A DNA stretch of 64,000 nucleotides from the NCBI GenBank assembly GCA_963210315.1, contig OY723237.1:2232001-2296000 (forward strand), written 5' to 3'. Under the pieces are notes generated by a model. That model was not told the DNA's origin. It saw only the letters and a list, made by a program, of their open reading frames with translations, and searched no databases. Shown here one piece after another: positions 31,947 through 42,708 of this stretch. Made by a program: the position numbers and the translations under genes. This stretch comes from Rhynchopus euleeides. Taxonomy: Eukaryota; Euglenozoa; Diplonemea; Diplonemida; Diplonemidae. Numbering within the stretch: position 1 is the first letter of the stretch; each line of letters opens with the position of its first letter.

Positions 31947-32413
31947 TGTAGTCCTAGTTTGACAGCACAGCGGGCGGTGGTATGCCCTGCCTCGGGTGCC
32001 CTCGCTACCAGTCACAGCTCGCCAGCCAGTGAGGGGAAGTGGGGCTGCTGCTCACCGCTTCTCACTCAGTCACGTTTGCTGTGTTGGATTAGCGGTCCTG
32101 CATCGTACAGAGCGTCCACGAAAGACGACGCACGAGAACTGATACGCTACTACTCAGTCACACCTGGGTGGCGATGGCCCCCCGACAAGGCATTGCATAA
32201 CAGCACACAACAGATTGCTGCCCACCTGCCTACACCCCCTCCCTTTGCAGGATGTTCGGGCATCGCATCTACGGCTACCGCTGACAGGCGCAAGGGGGTG
32301 GGGGCGTGCATGCATGAGTGGGTAGAGATGCGTGTGGTGAGGGGGGGGGTGTGGGGGTTTTTTATCGCGAACGACAATTTGAAATGCAACGGGTGGGGGG
32401 GGGGGGGGGGGCC

Positions 32414-32522
32414 GTGCCTTCGCTCTGTGCCAACGCTCTGTGTCAAAAAAAAGTGTGCCAATGCTGCAACCTTCTTTGTTGTGAGACAGCTCGCTTTTTA
32501 TGCACTTTCACAGCGAAGGCAC
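32414..32522 (+). mobile_element. M6: MITE of the CTTCGCT family
   Basis: GTGCCTTCGCTCTGTG to CAGCGAAGGCAC, with CTGTGTCAAAA inside. It follows a long G tract (32394-32411). Confidence 0.65.
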
Positions 32523-32602
32523 CGCCCTCCCCTCCCAACAGAATTTATACCGGAATCTTCGAGGATACCGCTCCCGCTTTCCTCGACCTAAATTCTCAAC
32601 CT

Positions 32603-35600
32603 TTAACCCTTTTCCGACCACGGGGGGGTTAATTAATTTTCGAGATTTTGGGTTTCACACCGCGATCGTGAGTAAGTTGGACGGATTTTGGTGTTTTTCA
32701 AGATTTCTTTTGATGGTGAAATCGGTTGTCGCAATTATATTCAAGACAACCAAACAAAGTCCCCGGAAAATTATTTTTTCCATTTTCCCGGCAGTGACAA
32801 AGTGCACACCGTGAAAACACCCTGAAATCCTGAAAAAATCGCGTGTGGCCTTGGCAACCCAAATATATTGGGTATCTGGAACCCACTCAGGGCCTACTGT
32901 TGCTTTCTCGAGCACAGTTGTCAAAACCCTACTCTCGGTGGCCAAACAATCGCCAAATGGTGGAGTTCCAAGCATGTTACTGCTGATCGCAAAAACCAAA
33001 TATTTTCGAGGGTTTTCCAGGGTACGTATATGCAGGCTATATAGGGGCCTATACAGGTGGGTGGTCGGTGTGGGTGGGGGGGGCCAACTTGACCTCTGCC
33101 GTCCAGTGGGACGGAACAACGTCTTTTTTCAAAAAATTTGTTGTCGTGAAATGCGCTGTTCGTGCCATGTTCGAGACTGCCAGGGTTGTTGAACAAAAAG
33201 ATTTCCCTCCCTTGACAAACGCGAAAGCCAAGTCCCTGGTTAATTAGCATTCCTGGTCATGGGGTCTGGGTGTCGTCACCCCCACCGGGCCACTTTCAGC
33301 CTCACGAATCCGTGCGAAGCGGCGATTTTCGGACAGATTCAGCCCAGAACAATTCCAGGAAAAAAAAATCGATCAAAAAGCCCATGGTCCTGGGTAAGAC
33401 GTTAAACTGCCTGGGGGGGCCGTCCCCGGACCATGACGGGTGCCTGCACCAGGAGTCTAGCACGGCCGTGGTCCAGGGCATGACCGAAAACTGCTTGGGT
33501 ACCGAGGCTCCCCAGACCAGGAAGGGTGGAGACACCTGGAGTCTAAATAGTCACACCACGTCAGGCCAGACCTTCGCATTGCACTCCGCGAAGACTGCCA
33601 CACAGCCGCGGGGCAGGTGTGCAGCCTGTGGAAAACCTCGTACAGAAAAGGGTCGGCGACCGCCCGCCCCCAGTCTGAGAGGCATCAGCCGAATCTCGGT
33701 GGAGGCGGGCACAAAACAAAAGGGAGAGTCGTCACTGTGCATATCAGCACGGTCCCGCCCTCTGTGCCAGACCAACACACCACCAAAGGAAAAGAGGAAG
33801 AGGCGACGTAAGGCAATGCCTCCGTGCGGCCAGGAGAACACGAAATAGCGACCCCCTCAACGGGGAATGCTACGAGCACGGCCAAAAAATCGTTCAAAAA
33901 TCGTTCAAAAGTTCAAGTTCGCAACATGTTACTTGGTCTTGACATTTTTTTCTCGTTTTCCCAAAAAATGGCCAAAAACCAGAATTCTCGGATTTTCGTG
34001 TTTTCCCCTCCGGTGGGAACATGAATTCTGTAAACCAACATGTCCAAACACGCATGTTCGTGGAATATTTTTCACCAGCCCTTTTCACCAGAAAAAGAAA
34101 TCTTCAAAAAGGTGACATTCGAAGGAACTTACCTCCCGGGGGTATGGAAATTTAGTCATTCTTAGTCACTTTTAGGCGATTTACGCGCGGTTTTTCGGCT
34201 GGGGAAAAGAGAGTAAGATTTTCGAAAAAAATCGATTTTTTCGCAAAAAATCGCATTGTGTCGTAGTCGCGCGTAGTCACCCGTAGTCGCCAGGTCGAGG
34301 TTCCCAGATTCCATACCCCCCCGGGGTACTGAATTACCGATTTTTCGACATGTCGAAAAATCTTTTGTTGCCGAAAAAATTTTTTTTGGTTGGGGTGGCC
34401 ACCAGTCCAGGCTGCTGCCCCAGGGTGGCCGGATTTTCGACATGTCGAAAAAAAACCGCTCTGCAGGAGCTTGCGGCGTCCCGTGTCTGGGCCGAGGGGG
34501 TGGTAGCGCGGGCCCGCGGCATGGCCCCCTGCGTCTCGATGGGAGGAGCCATCCCCCGCACCGTCGAGGCGTGGAGGCACTGCTTCCACCCCAGCTATGG
34601 CCTTTGCCCCCTCTCGCCCAGGGTGGCAGGTGACGTAGCGGCGGAGTGGCTGCAGGCGCGCATCCTGCAAGGGGGCGCGCAGGCCGAGCCCGGGAACCAG
34701 ACGAGGGAGCCGGGGGTCAGCCTGCGCGTCTACATGCGCAAGCTGCAGACGGAGGTGGAGCGGGGCGAGTAGGCGGAGCAGCGTCCCCACCCCCACCACC
34801 CCCCCCCCCCCCCGGGACCTTCCCCCCCCCCCCCCTTTCATAGATGTGTGCAGGTGGCCGTTGTGAATGGTTAGACAGGGGCTGGCCACCCCCTCCCCCG
34901 GGCTCTGCACAGCAGGTCTGGGTTAGAAACAACATAACCCCCCCCCCCCTTCCTCCCCTCCCTTCCTCCCCCCTCCCCTCCCCTCCCCTATTGATGTCCC
35001 CCCCCCCCCTCCCCCAGCGCTTTGCCGCTCGTGTGAGTACCGCCCTGACTGGGAGAAAGGGTAGGGCTGGTTGGGTTGGCGGAGTTGGGCGGATGGGCGA
35101 AACGGAAAAATCGACGAGGTCGCAGCGTCAGGGCGTTCTGGGCTGGCTGGTGGTGGTTGGGACAAGACCGACGAGATTAGAAGCGGCACTGGTAGACGGG
35201 TTTTGAGGCCCCCCGCCCCCAGGTTCCCCCTGCCCACCTGGACGGACCCAAGTGCCTCACACCGGATCTCTCCCCACCCGGTGGTCCACCTGACGGATAC
35301 GCGAAAAAAAAAATTTTTTTTTTGGCCGAAAAAAAAATTTTTTTTTCGGCCGACTAAACCGAAAATCGGGCCCTCTGGGGTGCCACACCGATATTTTTCG
35401 GATTTTTTTCGGATTTTTTTTCGATTTTTTTCGGTTGGGGTGGCCACCAGTCCAGGCTGCTGCCCCAGGGTGGCCGGATTTTCGACATGTCGAAAAAAAA
35501 TTTTTTTTGGCCGAAAAAAATTTTTTTTCGGGGGGCTCCGCCCCCCACGCCCCCCACCTCCCTCCCGGCCGGGGGCCGGTACGGTCGGTCGTCGGCTGCG

Positions 35601-37034
35601 GCCAAAGGGCGTGCGGTAGCCGACGCCCTTTTGTGCTCGCCTCCTCTCTCCCACACCTCTTCGTCCTCTTTCATGACGCGTCACCCTGCCTCCACGCTCT
35701 GACTTCTGTGACCCGCATGCCGCGTTGAGAGCAAGTCTTTCGTGTGCTGTCACCGAGACCAGGCCACTATCTGCTCTCAGGTTGGTAGCAATGGCCTTTT
35801 ACCTTATGTCAAGCCCACGTGACAAAGACTCGTGCAGCTGAGGTCCTGGCTGGTCTGTCCTGTTGTCTGGGATCCTGTTCCCCCCCGCACCCCCCCTTCC
35901 CACACATGTCTGGTGCGTCGGTCGCGGGTTTGTGGCGCATCGGTCCTTTGGCCTGCCGGGCCTCCCCCCCGCACCCCCCCTCCACACGCGAACCGGTCCC
36001 CCTTTTTCAATTGCGACCCGGTTCCCGTGTTGTGTTGCGGCCCTCCCCGCCTCGCCTCCGACAGACTCTCCCCACAGTTGACGACGTGGGCAAACGGCGC
36101 CGACATCCTCTCATCACTTACCGTATTCTCATCAGGACGGTCGGTTTCCCTGACGCCACGACCACCAATGTGCTCCGATGCTTTTTGAAGGGCGGGTAGT
36201 TCATCCCCGACTCAGGCGTTTGCGGGAATGAGCTCGCCCACTTCTCCTGGAGGAGTACGCACCACCCGGTCGTGGCGCACCCGCACCCGCTGCACACCGC
36301 ACATGACGAGTTGCGGTAGCAGCCGTACCCCACACAGGTTCGAGTGGTTTGCCATGGTCCTGCTCACGACGACCTGCAGGTCACCCGTTCCTGTCGTGCA
36401 CGTGCAGGCAGTGCCAGGAGGTGGTGGCCTCGTCAATCTGGCAGGGTTTGAGTTTACCGGGGCGAGGCACTCCACTCTGGGTCTGCTGTTTGTGATGTAA
36501 CAAGCAGGTCTGGCGGGGTGTTCAGGGTTCGGAGTGGCCCTCCTCGTTGGCATCCGTGCAGCAGCGCTATCGCGTCCCGGAATGCCCCGTGTCACACCGG
36601 TGGGAACAGGGGCCAGCACCGCCATCTCGAGGAGGACCCGGGCCGTTCTTTGGATTCTTCACAGTCGCAGCCTCCGGCTTGTCGTTGTCCGTCAGCGTAG
36701 CGCCCACCCAGCCTGCAGAGATCTTGCACCGTCTTCAACAGCAATTTTTGACCCGACAATTTTTGGGGCATTTTTTCACCAAAAAAAAATCACTCTGCGC
36801 GCCAAGTCGAAGACTTGTTTGGGGACTTTTGGTGTCCCCAATTTTTCAATTTTCGAAAAATAAGCTCACTTTGCTAAACTGGACCCAACTCCCCACACTC
36901 TTTTTTAAGCGAAAAACAGCAAATTTCGGCCGATTTTTTCTCATTTTTTCTCATTTTTTTTCACCGACTTTTCCATACCCCCCCCAACCCCAATTTTTTT
37001 GCATTAACCACGCATATATGCGTGGTTAGTCGGG
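32603..37034. mobile_element. B: possible TTAA-bounded 4.4-kb element
   Basis: TTAACCCTTTTCCGAC at 32603 faces GTCGGGAAAGGGTTAA at 37019-37034. Thus a short terminal inverted repeat with TTAA at both ends, as for piggyBac-type insertions. The interior holds blocks of diverse repeats and no transposase. A segment with TCGACATGTCGAAAAAA and GGTGGCCACCAGTCCAGG occurs twice (about 34330-34465 and 35430-35510). The two ends could be coincidental, as TTAACCC-type ends also occur in element S. Confidence 0.4.
34464..34772 (+). pseudogene. Possible 3' fragment of a GC-rich gene
   Basis: A GC-rich frame of about 102 codons ends at a TAG and reads like coding sequence (for example TVEAWRHCFHPSYG and VSLRVYMRKLQTEVERGE). 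It begins abruptly next to the TCGACATGTCGAAAAAA repeat, without a start in the GC-rich part, so the upstream portion seems lost or displaced. The family is not recognised. Confidence 0.35.
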
Positions 37035-37334
37035 AAAGGGTTAAATAGGCGTGAGCTCAGGGGGGGCACGGCTTGACCCCGCATTCCCCCTTCCCTCAAC
37101 ACCTACCGCCACGGGCTGTGGCAGGGACGCTTAGGCGCCGCTGCCTTGTACTGCATCAGCGGGTGCTGGTCGGTGTAGGGGGGTTTGAAGGTTGAGAATC
37201 AATGCCTGTACGGCTTGTGCCTCTTCCGAGCATCTTTCCCTGAGTTGTTTTCAATTTTGTGTAAGTTCGGCGTAGCCAACTCTGTATGATTTCCACCGTG
37301 CGGATCCTTGCGAACACTCCACCCGGCACGAAAT

Positions 37335-37405
37335 TGTACAACTGAAGCTTTATAAGTATCACACCTTCATGCCACTTCACAGGGGCTTCCACAGCCTTTC
37401 ACACA
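37335..37405 (+). repeat. Dispersed repeat W, copy 1
   Basis: ATTGTACAACTGAAG followed by TTCATGCCACTTCACAGG. A close copy is at 63537-63605 and a partial one at 60140-60180. Confidence 0.55.
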
Positions 37406-37513
37406 GGAGTGTGCGCTCAACGAAAAGTAGCCCGGATCTGCCTTTTTTTGCAGTTGCTGTGCAGGGCGATTTCTCTTATGATAGCGGAAGGGTGGTCCGA
37501 TTTTTGTAACTTC

Positions 37514-37610
37514 TGGGGGCCTTCCGCTCTGTGTCAAGACTCTGTCACTTTTGTCCCCGTTTCTGTGAGGCGACTCACTTTTCCTCACTCCTGGGCGGAA
37601 GGGCCCCCAG
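37514..37610 (+). mobile_element. M7: MITE of the CTTCGCT family
   Basis: CTGGGGGCCTTCCGCTC and GGGCGGAAGGGCCCCCAG ends. The interior CTGTGTCAAGACTCTGTCAC and GTGAGGCGACTCAC match M3. Confidence 0.72.
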
Positions 37611-38535
37611 TACACCTTTCACCGCAACCTCTTGTGATTCTGGACATTGCAAGGCAGGGCGGAGTGCAGAGAGGCAATTCGGGCCGCTTGCAGCCAGTTC
37701 CTCTCTCTTCATGTATCCCTGCAGCGAGTGAGTGAAGCAAACGGAAAGGATATCATTCCTCTCGGGAAGAATCCCTCCTCCGGAGGGATTTTGCGAGCAG
37801 AAACTCTGCCGGCGTTTGTTGTTATGGGCTTGAGATCGCGGCTTGCGAAAGAAAGGGAGAGCGGAGAAAAACGGGAATACCCACTGCAGGGGTTGCTGGG
37901 CCAACAACACCGGATCACCACGCCCTCCCTGGCTCCGCCTGCCTCGGACTCAAGTCGTCTTCAGTGAGTGTTGATCTTCACTCCGTCTTATGCCACCCTG
38001 CTTCGCATGTTTGTCTGGGCCATGCTCTGAAGAAGCGAACACGGCTGGCGAACACCGCTGAAAGGAGTGGGTTTGAAACGCGAGCCACCTAGAACTGTGT
38101 GGTTGGGTTCTGCCGCGTTGCCCCACGTTGCCAAAAAAAAATATACGGAGAGCTGGTTCTGCGCACCGCTGATGCGGAAATCGCCTGCACCCACCCTGCT
38201 TCAGGGTGCCAGGCGAAGGATTTGCCGTGTGAAGCTTCTGTGCGATCAACCGAAATCTTTTCCCCCGGGGGGGGTGGGGGGGTGGGGGGGGTGGGGGGGT
38301 GGGGCCTGTCGCTCTGTGTTCACCGCGTGTCAAAAAAAAATATGCGCCGCTTTTTTTTGTTGGAGTTGTGCAGGAAACTTTGCTATGCAGGTCATGCAGG
38401 ACACACCACACCCGCAGCAGTGTGGGGTGTTCTCGCGATCGACGAATACCCCGCTGGTTCTTGTCTCCCCGACTGATTTGCAGACACATAGTTTCCACAC
38501 TCCATCGTCCGAGGCGGCTCCCACCCACCCTTTTT

Positions 38536-38635
38536 TTTGCGCTAACCAGGCTCCTGGTCTCTAGCAAAGAAGACTGTTGGCAGCGCATGTGTTCACCCAT
38601 GTACCCCACAGGTAACGAACCAGCGCACAAACAAA
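38536..38635 (+). repeat. Left 100-bp direct repeat of the DIRS-like element
   Basis: TTTGCGCTAACCAGG to GCGCACAAACAAA, matching 42609-42708. Confidence 0.85.
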
Positions 38636-38655
38636 AACTACCGCTTGTGCGCAAT

Positions 38656-39729
38656 ATGTCTACCCGCTCTCTCTTCAAGGCGAAGGAGATTGAGTGGGAG
38701 TCGCTGAGAGTCACGAAGGTGCCGGCATTCATGCAGGAGTTCCTCTGCGCTCCGGAGGTCGTGAAGTGTGTGTTCCCGGAGTGTGATACTGAGCACGAGG
38801 GTGAAGGATGCCTCAACTGTCGTTCCTGCGGACACCGCGCGGCGGTTTCGTGCCTCGATGCCTTTGTTCCCTCCTCCTGTTACGGGGAGTTCGTCAAGGG
38901 GATGGAGGACAAGGACTGGATGTGCCCGGTGTGTTGCTGGGTAGCCAGCCACGCCAAACCGGAAGGGGACGCAGACGCTGCGTCTCCCAAGGTGGGCAAC
39001 AAGGCAACGAGCAGCGGGGACGCCCCCTCTCGTACCGCCCCCAAGCAGACAGACGCTGTCAGCATGGAGGCCCGCCTCGACTCCTTCCTGGAGCCGGATG
39101 ACGGCGTGCGCTACGAGCTTCTCGAGTTGCACCGCCGCATCGCCATCCTCGAGGAAGAAAAGAAGAAGGCGAAGGAGGTAGCCACGGGCTCCTCCCTCCC
39201 GAGTGACTTTGACCCCTTCCGCGCCGTCACCTGGATCCCCGTGCTGGGCAACGAACTGGGCCAGGCCCTCCTCCGGGCCAAGCTCGCCATCGCGATGGAC
39301 GAGGCCAGCCTCGGAGGGAGGGACAAGGGGCTCGCCTACAGACTCCACCGGCGCAGTTTCGAGAGACTCGACAGACTGCTGGAGGGCACCCTCCAGTCCC
39401 CCCCGAACTCCTCCACCTTCCAGGCTTTCCACGAAGTCTGCGTGGAACTCACGGCTTTCGGGTTGGGGGGCACGGCAGCCATCAGGGTCAGCTATGAGGA
39501 GCTGGCCCTCCCCGAGGACTACAAGGGCTTCTCGGGGGAGAAACAGCGCCGCATGGCTCGGCAGGCTGTAAAGACGGGGGAGGGGGAGAAGCCGTCCGAC
39601 TCTACCTTTCCTGGTCGTGATCAGTCCGCCAGCAGGTACGAGCCCTACAGCCCCGACAACAGGGGCAAGACGAGCGCCTCCCCCTCCTCCAAGTACGCCG
39701 GACGTAAGGCGGGAAAGGGTTTCCGGTAG
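38656..39729 (+). CDS. Gag-like ORF1 with Cys/His cluster
   Basis: 357 codons from ATG 38656, the first ATG after the left repeat; the frame is open further upstream (from 38299), but that part is repeat sequence. Near residues 36-98 is a Cys/His-rich region (CVFPECDTEH, CLNCRSCGH, WMCPVCCW), resembling a PHD/RING or zinc-ribbon-like fold. A coiled-coil-prone segment (LHRRIAILEEEKKKAKE) and a helical core follow, ending in a basic Ser-rich tail. Position and composition suggest a nucleocapsid-like protein. No family match is claimed. It ends 11 bp before the recombinase ATG. Confidence 0.65.
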   Translation: MSTRSLFKAKEIEWESLRVTKVPAFMQEFLCAPEVVKCVFPECDTEHEGEGCLNCRSCGHRAAVSCLDAFVPSSCYGEFVKGMEDKDWMCPVCCWVASHAKPEGDADAASPKVGNKATSSGDAPSRTAPKQTDAVSMEARLDSFLEPDDGVRYELLELHRRIAILEEEKKKAKEVATGSSLPSDFDPFRAVTWIPVLGNELGQALLRAKLAIAMDEASLGGRDKGLAYRLHRRSFERLDRLLEGTLQSPPNSSTFQAFHEVCVELTAFGLGGTAAIRVSYEELALPEDYKGFSGEKQRRMARQAVKTGEGEKPSDSTFPGRDQSASRYEPYSPDNRGKTSASPSSKYAGRKAGKGFR

Positions 39730-42298
39730 ACGCTACCAAGGTGACTCCCCCCCTAGGCCTTCCCCTCCCGACATCCCTATATCCCCTCTGGGAGGACTCC
39801 CTCCCTGCAGTACGCACCAGAAAAACAGAGACAATTATCCCTCAAGAAGTCCCCGATCTACTCCATTCCACTCTCCTCCGAATGAAGGGCTGCTATGCAT
39901 CCCAAGCCCCCCTCCTCTCGGTCCTCAAACACTCGGAGGACTTCAGGAAGCTTGTGGCCACCTCCCACCCCGAAATTCCCCCCGAGCTGGCACGCCTGAT
40001 GTGGGTCGAGAAGAAGATTACCAAGGGAGAGTATCGCCTATCCAGCGCTCGGCAAGCACTCACGTATTTCAGGATGGCGTCGATAAAGCCCCTGGAAGCA
40101 TACAGCAGAGCTCTCCTCCGGGGAGGAAACGAATTCGAGCGCCTGCAGCAGATCAGGGAGAAGACCCCCCCCTTTCAATCCATCAAGAAGGTCGCCGAAG
40201 GCGGCTCCTCCCACCTCCACGAAGCCCTATCGGTGCAGTTGGCGACGGCGTCGAGATACATCGACCTGGCGCGCATCAAGGAGCACCACGTGGAGACCAC
40301 CCCAGAGGGACTTCTTCTCAACTTTGTAGGGGGAAAAACGGACAGGAGCAGCACAGGCCAACCCATCATTCTCCCCCCAACGTGCAGGGCCAGCAAGATA
40401 CTCCTAAGGCGAAAAGCAGCAACAGCCCCCCAACTGTTCCTCTTCCCAACGATTACATACAACACATATCATGCGTTCCTGAAGATGCACCTGAATGTCT
40501 CGACTCACGCCATCAGACACGCAGCTCTGACACATGTAGCCCTGCAGGTGTCCGAGGAGGCTGCCCAGGCGCTGGGCCGACACCGCACGGTGTCTCCGAC
40601 CAGGGGCTACACACCACGAGTAACGTGGGCTTCGGCACTCAAGTCAGTGGAAGCGACACGGTCGCTCCTCTGAACTTAAAACCGTTCTCGCTGTACGACT
40701 ACGCCAGCTGCTGGATCGAGCGGACGTCGGGCGTTTCCGCCCCCAAAGCTTCCTACGAGGGAGTTATCGACCCTGCCCCGGTACGACCGGTGGACCACAT
40801 CCTCCTGCTGTCAGACTTCCCCTTCCTGAAGGAAAATTGGGAATGGATCACCGCCGACTTCTTGCACAAGGTGGTGCCACCCCATGCCTACTGCTTTGGC
40901 CCCCGCAACGGGCCTCTGGAAAGCCACGTCCCCGAACTCACCCAGGGCTCCATTGCCTCCCCCTGCCCGCGCCACAGAAGGAGAGGTCCCCATATTTTTT
41001 CGTCGGCCTTTTGTGTGAACAAGAAACGACCGGGTCACCTCCGTTTTATACTGAGCTGCAAGGCGCTCAACATCGCGATCGGACACTTACGCCTTCCCCA
41101 CTGCGACCTGCCCTCCTTCCCATCCATAGTTAACACCATGATGCAACAAGAATTTTTTTGTGACTTCGACTTTGCGGCGTACTTTTTCCAGTTCCCCCTG
41201 GAGCCGGAGGCCCGCCCCTTCTTTTGCTTCAGAGCAGGCCAACACCTGCTGGAGATGGAGCGCGCGCCGATGGGGTACTCCGCGCTCCCCCAGATCGCCC
41301 AGAGGACTGCCACCACCCTGGCGGAGGCGTCTCTCGGCTCCTCACGAGAAGGGGCCTCAGTCACGTGGATGGACAACATACTCTTCGGAGCTTCGGAAGT
41401 CGCTACATTACAGGGCATTGCATCACGCTTCCGGGTCCTCTGTGCCAGATACGGTTTCACCTTGGGGGACGTTGGGGAGATCCGCACTAGGGGTTGCGTG
41501 CTGGGAATCGAGATGGACCTCGCCGATAAGCGCTTCCGCCTCAGCCCGGAGTGGTGCACGTCAACATCAGCCATATACAACGAGTTCAGCTCAGCCTGGT
41601 CACTCTCACGGAGGGTCACTTGGAGACTCATCGGGTGTCTCATCTGGCGATTCCATGTGCTGCGTTACCGCCTGGGACCCCTACTCCCCCTACTCTGCTT
41701 CATGTCCGAGACGGCCTCAATACACCACTCAGCAATCCGCCGCTCCGCCTTCTGGGAGGAAGAGGTCAAGCTGCCACAAGCTGCCAGAACAACCCTGCAT
41801 ACACAGTTTCAGACGCTGAAAAGGAACGAGTGGGTCCCCTGGGAAGCACCACCTCGGAAGGAGGTGATCGCCTTCACCGATGCCAGTCTAAGGCTCTGGA
41901 GCTTTATCCACAACAACGAGGCATCATGGGGGCCCTTCCCTCCGCAGATGGAAGGGCTCAGCATCTTCATGCTGGAGCTTTTTGCAGTTTTCAAGCTGTC
42001 TCATCACCTCGCAACACAGACCGTTCACCCTGCGACATTCACAGTCTTCTGCGACAACACGGGAGTCGTCAGTGCTGTGAACACCGGGTATTCGCTGGCA
42101 CACGGTGCCCAGCCTCTCATTACAGACATACATTCGCAGGTGGAGCATCGGGGATCACGGATCCTGTTGCGCTACATCCACACCAAGCTCAACCCGGCCG
42201 ACGCATACTCTCGCCACACTACCCGCTTGCAGGGTGCCAGCGTACGGCTACCGGAAGCCCTGCCCCAATACCCTCACGAGGTACAAACACACCCCTGA
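39617..42298 (+). CDS. Reverse transcriptase/RNase H of the DIRS-like element
   Basis: The frame is open from 39617, but homologous sequence starts near 40,676; the earlier part overlaps gag and recombinase frames and is probably not translated, so expression may need frameshifting or reinitiation. RT blocks: FCVNKKRPGHLRFILSCKAL, FFCDFDFAAYFFQFPL (first catalytic Asp), and WMDNILF at 41366-41386, where the usual second Asp of xDD is Asn. RNase H residues follow: IAFTDAS, a Glu in MLELFAV, FCDNTG and NPADAYSRH. Unusually, the recombinase lies upstream of the RT, a gene order I recall for kinetoplastid VIPER. Confidence 0.82.
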   Translation: MISPPAGTSPTAPTTGARRAPPPPPSTPDVRRERVSGRRYQGDSPPRPSPPDIPISPLGGLPPCSTHQKNRDNYPSRSPRSTPFHSPPNEGLLCIPSPPPLGPQTLGGLQEACGHLPPRNSPRAGTPDVGREEDYQGRVSPIQRSASTHVFQDGVDKAPGSIQQSSPPGRKRIRAPAADQGEDPPLSIHQEGRRRRLLPPPRSPIGAVGDGVEIHRPGAHQGAPRGDHPRGTSSQLCRGKNGQEQHRPTHHSPPNVQGQQDTPKAKSSNSPPTVPLPNDYIQHISCVPEDAPECLDSRHQTRSSDTCSPAGVRGGCPGAGPTPHGVSDQGLHTTSNVGFGTQVSGSDTVAPLNLKPFSLYDYASCWIERTSGVSAPKASYEGVIDPAPVRPVDHILLLSDFPFLKENWEWITADFLHKVVPPHAYCFGPRNGPLESHVPELTQGSIASPCPRHRRRGPHIFSSAFCVNKKRPGHLRFILSCKALNIAIGHLRLPHCDLPSFPSIVNTMMQQEFFCDFDFAAYFFQFPLEPEARPFFCFRAGQHLLEMERAPMGYSALPQIAQRTATTLAEASLGSSREGASVTWMDNILFGASEVATLQGIASRFRVLCARYGFTLGDVGEIRTRGCVLGIEMDLADKRFRLSPEWCTSTSAIYNEFSSAWSLSRRVTWRLIGCLIWRFHVLRYRLGPLLPLLCFMSETASIHHSAIRRSAFWEEEVKLPQAARTTLHTQFQTLKRNEWVPWEAPPRKEVIAFTDASLRLWSFIHNNEASWGPFPPQMEGLSIFMLELFAVFKLSHHLATQTVHPATFTVFCDNTGVVSAVNTGYSLAHGAQPLITDIHSQVEHRGSRILLRYIHTKLNPADAYSRHTTRLQGASVRLPEALPQYPHEVQTHP
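39741..40673 (+). CDS. Tyrosine recombinase of the DIRS-like element
   Basis: 310 codons. Catalytic residues appear in order: Arg172 (TASRYIDLARI), Lys about 199 in a beta-hairpin (GGKTD), His256-x-x-Arg259 (HAIRH), His281 (LGRHR) and nucleophile Tyr290 (TRGYT). This set is complete for a phage-integrase-type recombinase, which inserts circular cDNA in DIRS elements. The frame is intact, which suggests recent activity. The C-terminal part overlaps the reverse-transcriptase frame. Confidence 0.88.
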   Translation: MTPPLGLPLPTSLYPLWEDSLPAVRTRKTETIIPQEVPDLLHSTLLRMKGCYASQAPLLSVLKHSEDFRKLVATSHPEIPPELARLMWVEKKITKGEYRLSSARQALTYFRMASIKPLEAYSRALLRGGNEFERLQQIREKTPPFQSIKKVAEGGSSHLHEALSVQLATASRYIDLARIKEHHVETTPEGLLLNFVGGKTDRSSTGQPIILPPTCRASKILLRRKAATAPQLFLFPTITYNTYHAFLKMHLNVSTHAIRHAALTHVALQVSEEAAQALGRHRTVSPTRGYTPRVTWASALKSVEATRSLL

Positions 42299-42608
42299 AA
42301 CGGAGAAAGAGTTAGGACGCCTAACATATCTTCCCCCTCACATCGAGGCCGACACAGAAATTACGATCGCATGAAACAGCGGCCACGGGGCGCTCTTCCC
42401 GGAAGGACACAACGAAGCACTCAGCCTCGCCGGGGAGGGATACGATCCCGCCGGCAACATGCTCGACCACGGGTCGAAACCAAGGCCAGACGACACCACG
42501 CTGTTAACCCGAGGGCAATGAAGGTTAGGGGCGGGGGGGGGGGGGGGGGGGCGGGCAACATAAAAAGAAAGGACCGCTTGTGCGCACAGTAGCGAACACC
42601 AAGTCTTC

Positions 42609-42708
42609 TTTGCGCTAACCAGGCTCCTGGTCTCTAGCAAAGAAGACTGTTGGCAGCGCATGTGTTCACCCATGTACCCCACAGGTAACGAACCAGCGCA
42701 CAAACAAA
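42609..42708 (+). repeat. Right 100-bp direct repeat of the DIRS-like element
   Basis: Near-exact copy of 38536-38635. It is preceded by ACCGCTTGTGCGCACAGTAGCG, which resembles sequence following the left repeat. Confidence 0.85.

Larger units (their letters stand above)
37035..38355. other. Intergenic DNA with MITE M7 and a G-rich tract
   Basis: Includes repeat W (about 37335-37405), M7 and a G tract with T interruptions at 38268-38304 able to form G-quadruplexes. At 38299-38350 is the left half of an M-family copy (GCCTGTCGCTCTGTG ... GTGTCAAAA). The large minus-strand frame 37950-38816 mainly overlaps these repeats. Confidence 0.45.
38360..42708 (+). mobile_element. Tyrosine-recombinase retroelement (DIRS/VIPER-like)
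   Basis: Three overlapping or adjacent frames, in the order gag-like, tyrosine recombinase, reverse transcriptase/RNase H, are bracketed by 100-bp direct repeats (38536-38635 and 42609-42708). A second shared word, ACCGCTTGTGCGCA, lies after the left repeat and before the right one, fitting split direct repeats rather than LTRs. The element seems to have landed inside an M-family MITE, whose halves are at about 38299-38350 and 42709-42755; the left boundary is therefore approximate. There is no DDE integrase, as expected for DIRS elements. Confidence 0.8.

Noticed and set aside
33270-33848. 192-codon plus-strand frame inside block B
   Set aside because: Composition is patchy and it has no motif; probably chance in neutral-GC repeat DNA.
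39617-40672. N-terminal 350 codons of the RT frame as real protein
   Set aside because: They overlap gag and recombinase frames, are Pro/Ser/Arg-rich shadows and show no RT homology; only the part after about 40,676 is convincing.
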